This document shows positions 11,601 to 22,452 of a stretch of DNA of 64,000 nucleotides, in pieces. A program made the position numbers and the translations under genes. The stretch is from the NCBI GenBank assembly GCA_037043015.1, contig CM073325.1:6241001-6305000 (forward strand). Reading direction: 5' to 3'. Position 1 is the first letter of the stretch; each line of letters begins with the position of its first letter. The DNA is from Bryum argenteum (taxonomy: Eukaryota > Streptophyta > Bryopsida > Bryales > Bryaceae). The notes under the pieces were generated by a model that ran no database searches, was not told the DNA's origin, and saw nothing but the letters and a program-made list of their open reading frames with translations.

Positions 11601-13131
11601 TACCTTACACTCATTGATTTGATTTAAAGTAATTGGCTCATAGTAGTTTGAGAAAATGACAAATATTACTAATTCGACATGCATTTTTCTATTTTCATTC
11701 ATGAGTTGAAGTCTTGTGATGCCATTTTTGAGTAAGAATTGTAGAAAAGCATGGTTGTGAAGGTACATCTATTTCCTCTCTTTTCTTTTTTCATTTTCTG
11801 TTTGTAAGCGAGGTAGGAGTTGAAACAAGCGGTGATTCTAAACCCTGATTATAAACCCTAGGCGAATGTTTTTAGCTACCTAAGACTTAAAACAGAGATG
11901 ATAGAATACACACAAGCCAATGATAAAACTTCACAAATATATTTTGTAATCAGTTTTCAAGGATTGTACCTCTCCATTCTTGTAAACCCTAATGTTGTCG
12001 GCGGTGCCATACTAGGGCTTCAAATTTAGGATTTTGAACTTAATACTATAGTACAACTTAGAAATGACTTGCAAAAATTAATATGACTAAAGAATGACTT
12101 GTAGGAAACTAAAGTATTACTAGTAAAAATTCATGATGCACATATTTCCTACTTGTCTGTGTTGTGTTTCTAAATTGCTTTGTGTGATTAATTTATAGGT
12201 GTGCAAGGGTGCTTTATTTTATTCTACGTATGACGAGGTCCAAGGTAGCACCATGCTACATGAGTAGCATTTTCAGCAGCAAGCATAAGTTTTATTTCAA
12301 AGATATTCGTGGCAAATACTAAATAGTCATAGTATAGGCATGTTAGTTATTTTGTAGTCACGGTTCAATCACGTGTACATAATGACACATTTTTGACAAT
12401 GTTATGACTTATGTATTAATTTCAGTAATAAATTATGAATTTAACCTATGAATGACTTCAACGCAATCATTGTATGACTTGCATATGAATGACTTTGAAT
12501 TAATTGCAGTCAACTAACGACTAGGCGACAAGTCGCTAGTGAAAAGTGCTATGGTCATAATATAGTTATTCTTAGTGGAGTTCTGGCCAACTCAAGTGGG
12601 CCACATCATTAGTCACGACTGCGTCGTTGTCATAAGTTACCAGTGACGACTCTTTTAGTAGTTATACACTAGTCATAGTATAAACACAAAAAACTAGCGA
12701 CATTAGCATTCCCCTTTCCACATAAAATTTGGACCAACCAAATTTTGCTACCTTAGCACTCACGACTACCGGATAGAATCTTAATTCAGTCAGAGTAAGT
12801 GTTACATTCACAATCCCTTATTTCCTTGTTACATACTTACATTTATAACCCCTTATTTCCTTGTTACATCTATAACCCCTTACTTCCTTGTTACATTCGC
12901 CTAGTTTTGTCGCTAGTTAATTTATAATGTTCTAAGTACATTTGCAACAAACTCGCTAAAGAGATAAGACTGACAAAGGTCGTTTTTCTTTTCCTTTTCC
13001 AACGGACTAACTATGAAACCCGCCATCTAAATGCACTAGAGATAGCGGCCTGCTATGGCTACCCATCCACCTTCTACTTAAACGCGTCATTTACTTCAAG
13101 TCAACTGAACTTTCGGGAGATTTCATGCAGC
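8626..13131. other. Intergenic, no recognised gene
   Basis: Mostly AT-rich with one GC-richer block at about 8940-9800 containing a G10 run (8950-8959), purine-rich runs and several GCGGGT/GGTTCC-type short repeats. Frames stay open there because of base composition; no domain is recognised. From about 9,800 to 13,131 nothing beyond short repeats was seen. The block could be the decayed promoter or LTR of something unrecognised. Confidence 0.4.
12801..12900. repeat. Short imperfect tandem repeat
   Basis: About four imperfect copies of a 25-30-bp unit with the core CCCTTATTTCCTTGTTACAT occur in a row. Non-coding; the copies differ in the TTACATTYATAA part. Confidence 0.7.
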
Positions 13132-13136
13132 CTACT

Positions 13137-14631
13137 TGTCACATCCCTTTCCAAAGGATGCCCGAACACCGTGGTGAGCCGAGAGGACCCCGTTGTGACG
13201 TCCCGGGCTTGGCAAGAGACAAGGTGAAGTGACCAAGGGGAGTCCCGAGCAAACAGCACGCAATGGCGTCGTGCTTGGGACGAATTGGGTAGTGTGCCTT
13301 ACATGGTTGGAAACCTTGTTTGAGCACGCACCCACGGGTCCAAAGAACGCGCGATTTGGAGTTGTGAGTCATGAGATATGACTCTCCAAAGTTGGAGCGC
13401 GTTCCGGGACACTCCGGGACTCGGGAGTGTTGGCTTTCGGGACTCAAAATGTCATCCTTCTTGGATGGCGGCATGTTGCATGTCTTTGGAAAGCTCTAGA
13501 CAAGAGCTTTCCAAAATGCTAAGGCTCGTGAGGAGCAAAGCAATGCTTTGGGAGATATGGCTCTCCAAAGCATCGGGACTTCGGGACTCCGGGACTGCTG
13601 CCTCCCGGGACTCCCGAATGTTCAGAGGAGCATAGCTCCCACATGGAAGCTCCGATTGGGACAAGTGAGGAGTCCATCGACATCTACTCAAAGAGTAGAT
13701 GTTGAAAATGTGCTCGAACGTCCCATTTGGATAACTGAGCTACAAGTTAGCCCGAGAAAAAGATACGGCCCGTTTTTGAGACAAAGGCAAAAACGGGTGG
13801 TCTTCCAAAACAAAAGTGTGTCACGGAAGGCCCCTCAACACAAGAGGGGGGGAGGGGGGCCTACCGAAGACTCCAGAGAGTACTATGAGGAGCGGTGGTC
13901 TCCCTCCTCACTTGCACATGGTGCCTTGAGGAGCCGGGGTGGCTCCAAGGGGTGAGGCTTGGGATGGGGCCTCACTCCCGCACCTTGTGGAAAGTAGAGA
14001 GTGCTTTGGAGCCTCTCTAAACATGGGGTTGGGAAGTGTCACTCTCCAAGTTAGTCCCCGTGATAAGTAGTGCCGGTTCCCGGGGAGTGACCGGGAATGG
14101 CTCAAGAAGGTGAGGCATGGAAAGGAAGCCTCACTCCTACATCTTGGGCATTGTGGGATGCTCTTGAGCATCCCGCAACATTGGGTTGGAAAGAGTCCCG
14201 CTCCAAACTAGTCCCCGGGAAAACTAGTGCCGGATTCCGGGAGGATTTCCGGCAAAGTCCCGAATGGGGTGAGAAACAAGAGTGGAAGGGGACTAGTGGG
14301 GAGTTGGACAATATGCAAGGGCGGTTAGCTCCGGGGGTGATTAGTAGCACCCTTGGGAGCTTGGACATGTGTGGAAGGCCGCCCCGTGCCACCAAGTGGC
14401 ATGCCCATGTGTTTTGTGGGAGTTCCGGTTTACGGGTTCCGGGTAATGAGTTGGGGGAGTCAAGGTGGGTTGGACACCTTGACTAGAAATGGTGCTAACA
14501 TTGTGTGTGGGGCACATGCAAGTGTTAGCAAAGTCGTGGCCGGTTGCTACCAACTAAGTGAGCCGGGATTCCACTACCAAGTAAGGCTCACTAAGCAAAA
14601 AAAGTGTGTTGGAGTAATTAGGGTTGCGACA
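13137..14631 (+). repeat. 5' LTR of chromovirus
   Basis: Starts TGTCACATCCC and ends GCGACA. From 13148 to about 13901 it is identical by eye to 19372-20125; from about 13,902 to 14,480 many 1-4-base differences appear; after that it is again almost identical to the end. Internal short inverted motifs such as GGAAAGCTC...GAGCTTTCC (about 13481-13513) may act in promoter or RNA structure. Open frames inside are incidental. Confidence 0.93.
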
Positions 14632-14633
14632 CT

Positions 14634-14645
14634 TGGTATCAGAGC
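14634..14645 (+). promoter_or_regulatory. Primer-binding site (initiator tRNA-Met type)
   Basis: TGGTATCAGAGC lies two bases after the 5' LTR end. It is complementary to the 3' end of initiator tRNA-Met, the usual minus-strand primer of plant LTR retrotransposons. Confidence 0.93.
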
Positions 14646-14925
14646 AGGCTACGTAGCGAGATCCAATCAAGAGTAGGATGGCATGAGAGGTCGGAAGCTC
14701 GTGATGTGGCCCGAAGACACGTAGTTAAGCCTTTGTGGCCGGGGATGCCCCTCATGAGGAGTCTTCTTAAAGTCCATCGGAGGAGCCGGTGGAAATAAAA
14801 GGGGACCAAGGGGACCAAAGAGAAGTTGCTACTTGTGAGGAGGACACTCACCATGAGGAGGAAGAAAATCCTCTAAGTCCCGTTCCCGGGAAACACGGCC
14901 ACAAGCGGTTTAGGCACGAGAGGAA

Positions 14926-15399
14926 ATGTTCCATGAGCTTGTCAAAACTCGTCATGTCTTGCAACAAGAGATCGAGGAGCTCAAGGGGAAGGCATCAAGT
15001 CTTTTTTTCCCGCATGTTGTGCAAGACCAACTTGCCCTCTTCCTTCACGGAATTGGGCAAGGCAAAAAGGTCAAGGACTTCATTGTGGAACTTGAGCTCT
15101 ACTTTGAGGCTCAAAGGGCTTGTGAAGAGGACAAGATCACTATTCTTGTGACCTTCTTGAAAGAACATGTGCATATGTGGTGGACTCGTTTCCGGGATGA
15201 GAACGCGGGAGTGGTGAGCAACTTGACTTGGACCGGTTTCAAGGGGATCCTAAGTGATCGATTCACCCCGGAGTACCAAGAGATTCGGGATGGCATGGCC
15301 CTTGTGCAATTGAAGCAAACGGGCACTCTTCATGCCTATATTAAGGATTTCAATGCACATTTGAATGTGCTCCCGAAGTTAGATGAATTGGCCAAATAG
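14926..15399 (+). pseudogene. Chromovirus gag remnant
   Basis: The 157-codon stretch matches retrotransposon gag (PF03732 type): MWWTRFRDE, then FKGILSDRFTPEYQE, then LVQLKQTGTLHAYIKDFN. It closes at a TAG that cuts the capsid domain short; upstream and downstream gag sequence continues in other frames. The zinc knuckle is at 15719-15760. Confidence 0.85.
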
Positions 15400-15718
15400 G
15401 TCATTTTCTTCAATGGACTCTAAGGTTGGGTGGAGCGGGCATTATTCAAGATGCCGAGATTGCCGGAGACTTGTGCCGAGTTGCTCAAGTTGGCAAAATC
15501 GATTGGTGATGATGAAGGTCACCAAAAGGCCTCTAAAGAGAGGGCCTCAACCGGAAAGCAAGGCAAATTACTATCCAAGAGCCAACATAAGAAAAATGGT
15601 TGGCAAAAGCTTTAGGGTGGTGAGAGTAGGCCTTCCAAGGATGGGAAGGACAAGTTTGCCAAGGACAAGCCCAAAAGTGGGGACAAGTCCATAATAAAAA
15701 GAGACAAGTTACATTACT

Positions 15719-15760
15719 TGTTTGAATTGTGGTGAAGAGGGCCACATGGCAATGCATTGC
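15719..15760 (+). other. Gag CCHC zinc knuckle
   Basis: Reads CLNCGEEGHMAMHC, a perfect C-x2-C-x4-H-x4-C nucleic-acid-binding knuckle at the gag C-terminus. It is in a different frame from the gag capsid segment, so it is not translated with it. Confidence 0.85.
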
Positions 15761-16236
15761 TCCTAACCAAAGGGGCAACCGACTCCTTCATAAGTCCCGA
15801 AGCATCGAAGAGGATGGACTTGCATTTGAGTAAGCAAGCTCATTCAAGTGAGGTTTGCAAAAAAGGCAAGCTCCACGAAACATGCCTTGTAGCTATGGAA
15901 GTGGAGTTGGAGTGTCAAAACTTCACCTTTGTGGAAAATTTCATTAGAAGTGAGATGGATGGGATTGATCTCATCTTATGTAAGACTTCCTTTGATACCG
16001 ATGAGGTAAAGATAATGAAGCGGCGATTGAGAGTGATTGCCAACCCCGAAGGCAGGGAGATTGAATTAGAGTTCACCAAGGCTCTCAACGTGTTAGGGAG
16101 TAGGATCAACTTGGTGAACTTGGAGGAGTTAGAGGAAAACCGGTTCTTGATAATGCTAAGAACCGATTTGGGAGTTGAAGGGAACAAGCCCACTTCTAAC
16201 TCCACACCTCCTAAGTGGATTTGGGAGGTCATCTAA
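15757..16236 (+). pseudogene. Chromovirus retropepsin-like segment lacking catalytic Asp
   Basis: TKGATDSFIS aligns with the D-S-G-A-T-x-S-F-I-S active site of gypsy proteases, but Asp-Ser is replaced by Thr-Lys. The later GIDLIL segment matches the conserved hydrophobic-hydrophobic-Gly strand region. Proteolysis is not expected. After a Pro-Lys-Trp motif the sequence jumps directly to the middle of RT, indicating an internal deletion near 16,215-16,240. Confidence 0.75.
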
Positions 16237-16403
16237 GGCTTTGGTGATGCCTTTTGGGTTGTGCAACGCCCCATCAATGTTCACAACCCTCATGAATACG
16301 GTATTCCATCAAGAGATGGATGCGCTTGTCATTGTTACATTCATGACATATTGGTGATCTCCAAAACGGCGGAAGTGCATGCATAGCACCTTGCAATTGT
16401 GCT

Positions 16404-16448
<45 letters not shown>

Positions 16449-17038
16449 TAGGGACAATAAGTTACATGCAAATGGGGAGAAGAGTGAGTTTGGCTTGCTA
16501 GAGATGGAGATCTTGGGACACATTATGAAGGGGCAAAGTGACAAACCGAACCACAAGAAGGTGAAAGCAATCAAGAAGGGGAGCCAACCCACTTCACAAA
16601 GGGAAGTGAGGTCATTGCTTGGGTTGGCCTATTATTATGGGAGGTTCATAAAGAACTTCTCCAAGATTGTTAAGCCCATATCCGGTTTGCTTAAGAAAAA
16701 CTTGGCCTTGGATGGGACCGATTCATGTGTGCAAGCATTTGAAAAAACTCAATGAGAAGCTCTCCTCCCCGCCGGTATTGAAGTTCCCGGAGTTTGATAA
16801 GCCTTTTGAGGTGCACACCGATGGAAGTGACTTTGCCATCGGGGAAGTGCTTATGCAAGAAGGAAGGCCAATTGCATTTGAGAGCAAGAAATTAGATGGC
16901 ACTCAAATCAATTGGCCAAAGCATGAAAAGAAGATGTTTGCCGTGGTGTATTGTTTGAAGACATGGCAACATTACTTTGGTCTCCACAAGACCAAGGTAT
17001 TCACCAATAATGTTTCATTGAAGTACTTTGAAACATAA
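16236..17038 (+). pseudogene. Chromovirus RT (C-terminal half) and RNase H remnant
   Basis: MPFGLCNAPSMFTTLMN begins the preserved part of RT; everything N-terminal is missing. The polymerase box reads Y-I-H-D-I-L in place of Y-I-D-D (about 16,337), and a frame change precedes it. A 42-base A run (16405-16446) adds 14 lysine codons before LRDNKLHANGEKSEFGL. SLLGLAYYYGRFIKNFS then leads into RNase H (FEVHTDGSDFAIG, PIAFESKKL, NVSLKYFET), split by a frame change near 16,745. Confidence 0.85.
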
Positions 17039-17122
17039 GCCAAAGTTACACCCAAGCAATTGGGTGACATGTTACCTTAGTGCTCATAAATGTGGAGTTG
17101 ATTCACAAGCCGGGCCGAGTGA

Positions 17123-17876
17123 ATGGGCGCCGGATGCACTAGGTTGGAAGGTGAACATAAGTCAAATACCACGCAAGTCTTGAGAGTGATGTATGCGGGA
17201 GAAGGTGATTTGACAAAACGGATAAGGGAGGCCTATATGAAAGACCCCGAGGCTCAAAAGTTCTTAAGTGAACTTAGGTGTGGCAAGAAGCCCAAAGGTA
17301 TCCGGCTTCATCAATCTATGATCAAGTTAAAGCAAAATAGGGTGTGTGTTTAAAAGGGCATGTGGAGGTTGAGTGTGCTCAAGGAGGAGCATGACAACCG
17401 CTTGGCTGGGCATAAGGGGAAGAAGTCCACCATATGTTTGGTTTCAAAGAGGGTCTATTGGCCCGAAATCAAGGAAGACATTGCCCATTATGTGAAGACT
17501 TGTATCACTTGAATGTGAAGCCAACCGGGCGCCACATCAAAAGCACGTGGGTTTGTTACGGCCTTTGCCTATCCGGGATGGTCCATGGGAGTGTGTTTCC
17601 ATGGATTTCATTACAAGCCTTCCGGAGTCACGAGGAAGTGACGCCATCTTTGTGGTGGTGGATAGGTTTTGTAAGTTGGCAAGGAAGGAGCCAACAAAAG
17701 GGATGGCGACCGCCTTTGACAAGGTGGTGCTCCTTTTTCAGTGTTTGGTGTCGGCACCATGGGTTGCCGAAGACCAAAGTGATCGAAGTGATTACTTGGG
17801 TTTGGCGGTTGGTAGCCATAATGCATTGAGGCATGGTGCTATGAGTCAATCGCCACCCAAGGTGGCTTATGTGTGA
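17123..17876 (+). pseudogene. Chromovirus integrase remnant, truncated core
   Basis: The N-terminal finger region (GHKGKKST, VYWPEIKEDI, CITC context with a stop) and the first Asp of the core (WECVSMDFITSLP, DAIFVVVDRFCKLA) are present. The second Asp and Glu region expected in FHPQTDGQTE-type sequence is absent: the text runs straight to NALRHGAMSQSPPKVAYV. Integrase activity is therefore excluded for this copy. Confidence 0.85.
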
Positions 17877-18087
17877 AGCCACTTATGCCTAACAACCTAG
17901 CTTTTGAATGGATTGCAATTAGAAGATGGGACAAAGCCAAGGTGCAAAAGACTTGGTAGCTATGAGATAGCAACTTATTGAAAAGGACCAAGAAAAACCT
18001 CGACAAGGCCCGAAGAGGTATGTGAAACAAGTTAACAAAGGGCGGCGCCATGAGGAGTATGAGGAAGGCTAAAAGGTGTGGTAGAAT

Positions 18088-18513
18088 GTGAAGAACTTCA
18101 CCTTACCGGATGGCTTGACTCCCATATCCATGGCAAAGTATGTGAGTCCATTTGTCATTGCAAAACGGTTGTTTGAGGATGTGTATAAGTTGGACTTACC
18201 ACCGGAGACCATGATTCATCCCACCTTCCATGTGTCATTACTCAAGCCATATCACAAAGATAAGGTGAGGCCGGAACGCAAGTAAGTGTTGCGGCCTCTT
18301 CCCGAACTTCTTGGTGATTACTTGGAGTTTGGAGTAAAAGGCATTATGAATTGCCGGATCACCAAGAAAAAGGGCAAAGAATACTTGGTGAAGAGGCGGG
18401 GGTACCATGAGAAGGAAACAACATGGGTTGAGGCCAAGTACATGGCCAATGCAAAGGAGATGGTGGAAAGGTATGAAAGCCAACGGAGATCCAAGACACC
18501 GAGAAAGCATTGA
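18088..18513 (+). pseudogene. Integrase C-terminus with chromodomain
   Basis: VSLLKPYHKDK is the usual end of the chromovirus integrase. After a TAA near 18,283 the segment 18,286-18,513 carries a chromodomain: a beta strand with GIMNCRI, then KEYLVKRRGYHEKETTWVEA and a C-terminal helix. In chromoviruses this domain steers integration to modified histones; the aromatic residues Y and W of the fold are retained. The preceding stop separates it from integrase. Confidence 0.85.
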
Positions 18514-19371
18514 TGAGGACATCAACCTTTGAAGTGGGGGTGAATTACCACACTTGTGTACACTTGGCCAAAGTTTTGTGTAGCATTTGGTGCAAATGGT
18601 GCAAATGACACATGTTGTAATACTTGGTTGACAATTAAGTTGCTGGCAAGTTCCTTGATTGCATGTTGGAAGTGAGATGAGTCCTAATCTCATTTTGGAT
18701 TGCTAGGTTGGTTAGAAGAGGTTGAAGGATACGCGAAGCCAATACTTGGAATCTTTGCAAAACAGGGGACCTTGGCTTGGGAGTTGTGAGTGGGTGAACC
18801 CCACGACTGGAAGCTTAGGACTTGCTCGGGCGGGAGCAAGGTAGTGGCACGGGCTCATAAAAGTGCCATTTGCGGGTTGACCATCGTCAACGCATGGCTT
18901 GATCACCCATGTCTCGGTAGAGTGAAGCAAAGGCTAGGTCGGGCGGGACTTAGCATTACCCCTAGGCGAGCAAAGTTCACCACTTGAGAGCCTAAGTGTT
19001 TGAAAAGAGGGCTTGGTGTTGCAACCAAGAAAGTGTTGGTTAGCCTTGAATTCAATCCTAAGTCATGTGAGTATGATGGGCTAGTTGAGCCTAACTTGGG
19101 GCCATTGGGGGCCTTCCAAGTGAGTCCCAAAGTGGATAGGTCTAGTTTATGTGGGTCCTTCCAAGCAAAGTCCTTGGGTGGAAAGGACCTTAGACCTATC
19201 GGGTGCCACCTTTGAGACTTAGCCATTTTCCAAGTAAAAGGATGCTTGGAGCATTGCGGGGCTAGCTACCCTGGAACGCAATGCAAGTGCCAAGGAGGCG
19301 GCTACCTCAAGAACTTGGTACTGCCGACAAGAGAGATTGTCGATGAGGGCATCGACGCTGTTTGGTGGGGG
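18514..19371 (+). other. Chromovirus 3' non-coding region with polypurine tract
   Basis: No domain is found between the chromodomain stop and the 3' LTR. The last 8 bases, GGTGGGGG (19364-19371), are a plausible polypurine tract for plus-strand priming. Open frames here have no recognisable product. Confidence 0.7.
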
Positions 19372-20841
19372 TTTCCAAAGGATGCCCGAACACCGTGGTG
19401 AGCCGAGAGGACCCCGTTGTGACGTCCCGGGCTTGGCAAGAGACAAGGTGAAGTGACCAAGGGGAGTCCCGAGCAAACAGCACGCAATGGCGTCGTGCTT
19501 GGGACGAATTGGGTAGTGTGCCTTACATGGTTGGAAACCTTGTTTGAGCACGCACCCACGGGTCCAAAGAACGCGCGATTTGGAGTTGTGAGTCATGAGA
19601 TATGACTCTCCAAAGTTGGAGCGCGTTCCGGGACACTCCGGGACTCGGGAGTGTTGGCTTTCGGGACTCAAAATGTCATCCTTCTTGGATGGCGGCATGT
19701 TGCATGTCTTTGGAAAGCTCTAGACAAGAGCTTTCCAAAATGCTAAGGCTCGTGAGGAGCAAAGCAATGCTTTGGGAGATATGGCTCTCCAAAGCATCGG
19801 GACTTCGGGACTCCGGGACTGCTGCCTCCCGGGACTCCCGAATGTTCAGAGGAGCATAGCTCCCACATGGAAGCTCCGATTGGGACAAGTGAGGAGTCCA
19901 TCGACATCTACTCAAAGAGTAGATGTTGAAAATGTGCTCGAACGTCCCATTTGGATAACTGAGCTACAAGTTAGCCCGAGAAAAAGATACGGCCCGTTTT
20001 TGAGACAAAGGCAAAAACGGGTGGTCTTCCAAAACAAAAGTGTGTCACGGAAGGCCCCTCAACACAAGAGGGGGGGAGGGGGGCCTACCGAAGACTCCAG
20101 AGAGTACTATGAGGAGCGGTGGTCTCCTCCTCACTCACTCACATGGTGCCTTGAGGAGCCGGGGTGGCTCCAAGGGGTGAGCTTGGGATGGGGCCTCACT
20201 CCCGCACCTTGTGGAAAGTAGAGAGTGCTTTGGAGCCTCTCTAAACATGGGGTTGGGAAGTGTCACTCTCCAAGTTAGTCCCCGATAAGTAGTGCGGTTC
20301 CCGGGAGTGACCGGGAATGGCTCGAAAGGTGAGGCGTGGAAAGGAAGCCTCACTCCTACATCTTGGCATTGTTGTGATGCTCTTGAGCATCCCGCAACAT
20401 TGGGTTGGAAAGAGTCCCGCTCCAAACTAGTCCCGGGAAAACTAGTGCCGGATTAAAGGAGGATTTCCGCAAAGTCCCGAATGGGGTGAGAAACAAGAGT
20501 GGAAGGGGACTAGTGGGGAGTTGGACAATATGCAAGGGCGGTTAGCTCCGGGGTGATTAGTAGCACCCTTGGGAGCTTGGGCATGTGTGGAAGGCCGCCC
20601 CGTGCCACCAAGTGGCATGCCCATGTGTTTTGTGGGAGTTCGGTTTACGGGTTCCGGGTAATGAGTTGAGTCGAGTGGGTTGGACACCTTGACTAGAAAT
20701 GGTGCTAACATTGTGTGTGGGGCACATGCAAGTGTTAGCAAAGTCGTGGCCGGTTGCTACCAACTAAGTGAGCCGGGATTCCACTACCAAGTAAGGCTCA
20801 CTAAGCAAAAAAAGTGTGTTGGAGTAATTAGGGTTGCGGCA
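19372..20841 (+). repeat. 3' LTR of chromovirus (first 11 bp missing)
   Basis: Homologous to 13148-14631 and ends GCGGCA. The TGTCACATCCC that opens the 5' LTR is absent here, so the polypurine tract abuts TTTCCAAAG directly. The CTACT target duplication follows at 20842-20846. Confidence 0.93.
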
Positions 20842-20931
20842 CTACTAAAAAAACCCAAAACTTTTGATCTTCAAGCACTTTTGACTTTTGTCATGGTGTG
20901 GTAGAAGAAAAAGTATAACAAGGTCATTTAG

Positions 20932-21337
20932 CTACACTAAAAATTATATTTAGTGTTGCCAACACTAAATACGAACAACAACACCAATTGTCAACAAGGG
21001 TAGAATTGTAGCAACTCTAATCGTCAATTCCAACACCAATTGTGAACAATAGTAAGAATTAAAGAATTGAAAAATGAAGAAGTTGACATTTAGTGTTAGA
21101 TTTTGGTTTGGTGTTAGCCAACTTGCAACTTTGGTGACTAAAAGGAGGGTCGCCATTAAGATATGGTGGCCCCCCAATACACTATTGTCTACAAGTTGAC
21201 TATAAAAGGGAGGTTGCCATTAAGAAGGGGTGGCCCCCCAATACACTAATTGTCCACAAGTTGACTAATAGTGTTGGAGCATGATGGTGGGTACTACACT
21301 AATTGTCATCCAACACTAAATATAATTATTAGTGTAG
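20932..21337. mobile_element. 406-bp MITE with long inverted termini
   Basis: CTACACTAAAAATTATATTT at the left is mirrored by the right end at 21311-21337. The inner sequence repeats TTAGTGTTG-type motifs. Two direct copies of a 65-bp unit (about 21138-21200 and 21207-21265, both with GGTGGCCCCCCAATACACTA) lie inside. If TIRs start at CACTA, TA flanks both ends. No coding capacity; the superfamily (CACTA-like versus Tc1/mariner-like) is unresolved. Confidence 0.75.
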
Positions 21338-22452
21338 TCTGTTGAGAAAGGATGTTGCTTTATAAAGAGTGCTACATTTAACAACCCCTTTTCCTTGGCT
21401 ACATTTAGTAGAGTGCTACATTGCAAAAAACTGTATACAATGTTTGACTTTTTCACCCACACTTGGTTTGAAGAGTATTATCAAAATTTAAGATAGAATG
21501 CGGGGATTATTTATGTTTTCATGATATTCGCTCTTGATATCTGTGAAAAGCAATTGATCCCCTTGGTCACAGCTCTTGATACATAGTGTAAAGTGCCTCT
21601 AAGAAATCCCAAAAAATGGTCAGAAGCCCGAGGGTCAAGCACCCGGTCTGACACCAGAATTTTCCTGATTATTCAAAGAACCTACATTCCTTGTGATAGG
21701 CAGAGCCTACATGCAGGTCGACGTGTCAACCGACAGACGCGGCCAAGGGCTTGTGGATAGCAGCGATCATGCAGGCAGCTTTTCCGTAAACCTCAAGTCC
21801 TCAGATGATGTAGATCTGAGGACTTCAAGAAGCGGAACTGTCCTGTACATCAAATTGGGTCTCAACAATTCACTGCCAAGCGTTTTCAATGAGTGCTACA
21901 ACGAAAGCATCGATTCTCATGGTTCAAACGCTCACTTCCACAGGGACTCCCCTCATGCCTGTCCAATCTCGAAAAGCATCACGGCCGACAGATAGACCCC
22001 TCCACCAATTCATTTGAAAAACTCACCGAACTCCTAATCATGATAAGGCTAAATTACAGTAAGAAACAATTCCGTGTGTACAATTCTCATTCGTGGACAC
22101 TATCCACGCCCGACACTTGCGGAGTGTGAAAAAAGCAGGAGTGAGATATTATCCTGCCACTCGCACGGTTTCTTATCTAAGAGGGCAAGAGTGGAAAGTA
22201 CCGGGACCACTCTGGGAGCAATGGCAGCCACAACATTGCGTCCACCTCTCATATGCTTCCTTTGGATTCACCTGCCCTCTTGGCTGAACTGCACTACACT
22301 CAACTATCTATCAACGGCGCAGATTTGGAGACCCACTTGATCACTCTTGGTCTCCTTGTGAGCTTCTTGATTGCAAGTCGCTCCAGCAGCTTCGTCTTGG
22401 CATGGATTGGCAGATCTCCCAGCAGCAGCAGCAGCAGTTGCAATCGTGAGCT
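21338..22452 (+). promoter_or_regulatory. Upstream region of the HAD hydrolase gene
   Basis: No gene is recognised. Open frames near 21,700-22,340 lack domains. A short CAG run (about 22,418-22,435) lies just before the start codon, probably in the 5' UTR. No convincing TATA box was found, which fits a housekeeping-type promoter. Confidence 0.35.

Larger units (their letters stand above)
13137..20841 (+). mobile_element. Ty3/gypsy chromovirus, structurally complete, coding-defective
   Basis: A 7.7-kb LTR retrotransposon flanked by the 5-bp duplication CTACT (13132-13136 and 20842-20846). LTRs begin TG and end CA. It has a tRNA-iMet-type primer-binding site at 14634-14645 and a G-rich polypurine tract at 19364-19371. 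Domain order gag - CCHC - protease - RT - RNase H - integrase - chromodomain identifies a chromovirus. The protease active-site Asp is missing, the N-terminal half of RT and the C-terminal half of the integrase core are absent, and several frames are broken. It could only move using proteins from another copy. Confidence 0.95.

Noticed and set aside
13378-13955. Open frames inside the LTRs, duplicated at 19,602-20,221
   Set aside because: They are identical because they lie in the two LTRs; composition-driven, overlapping on both strands, with no domain.
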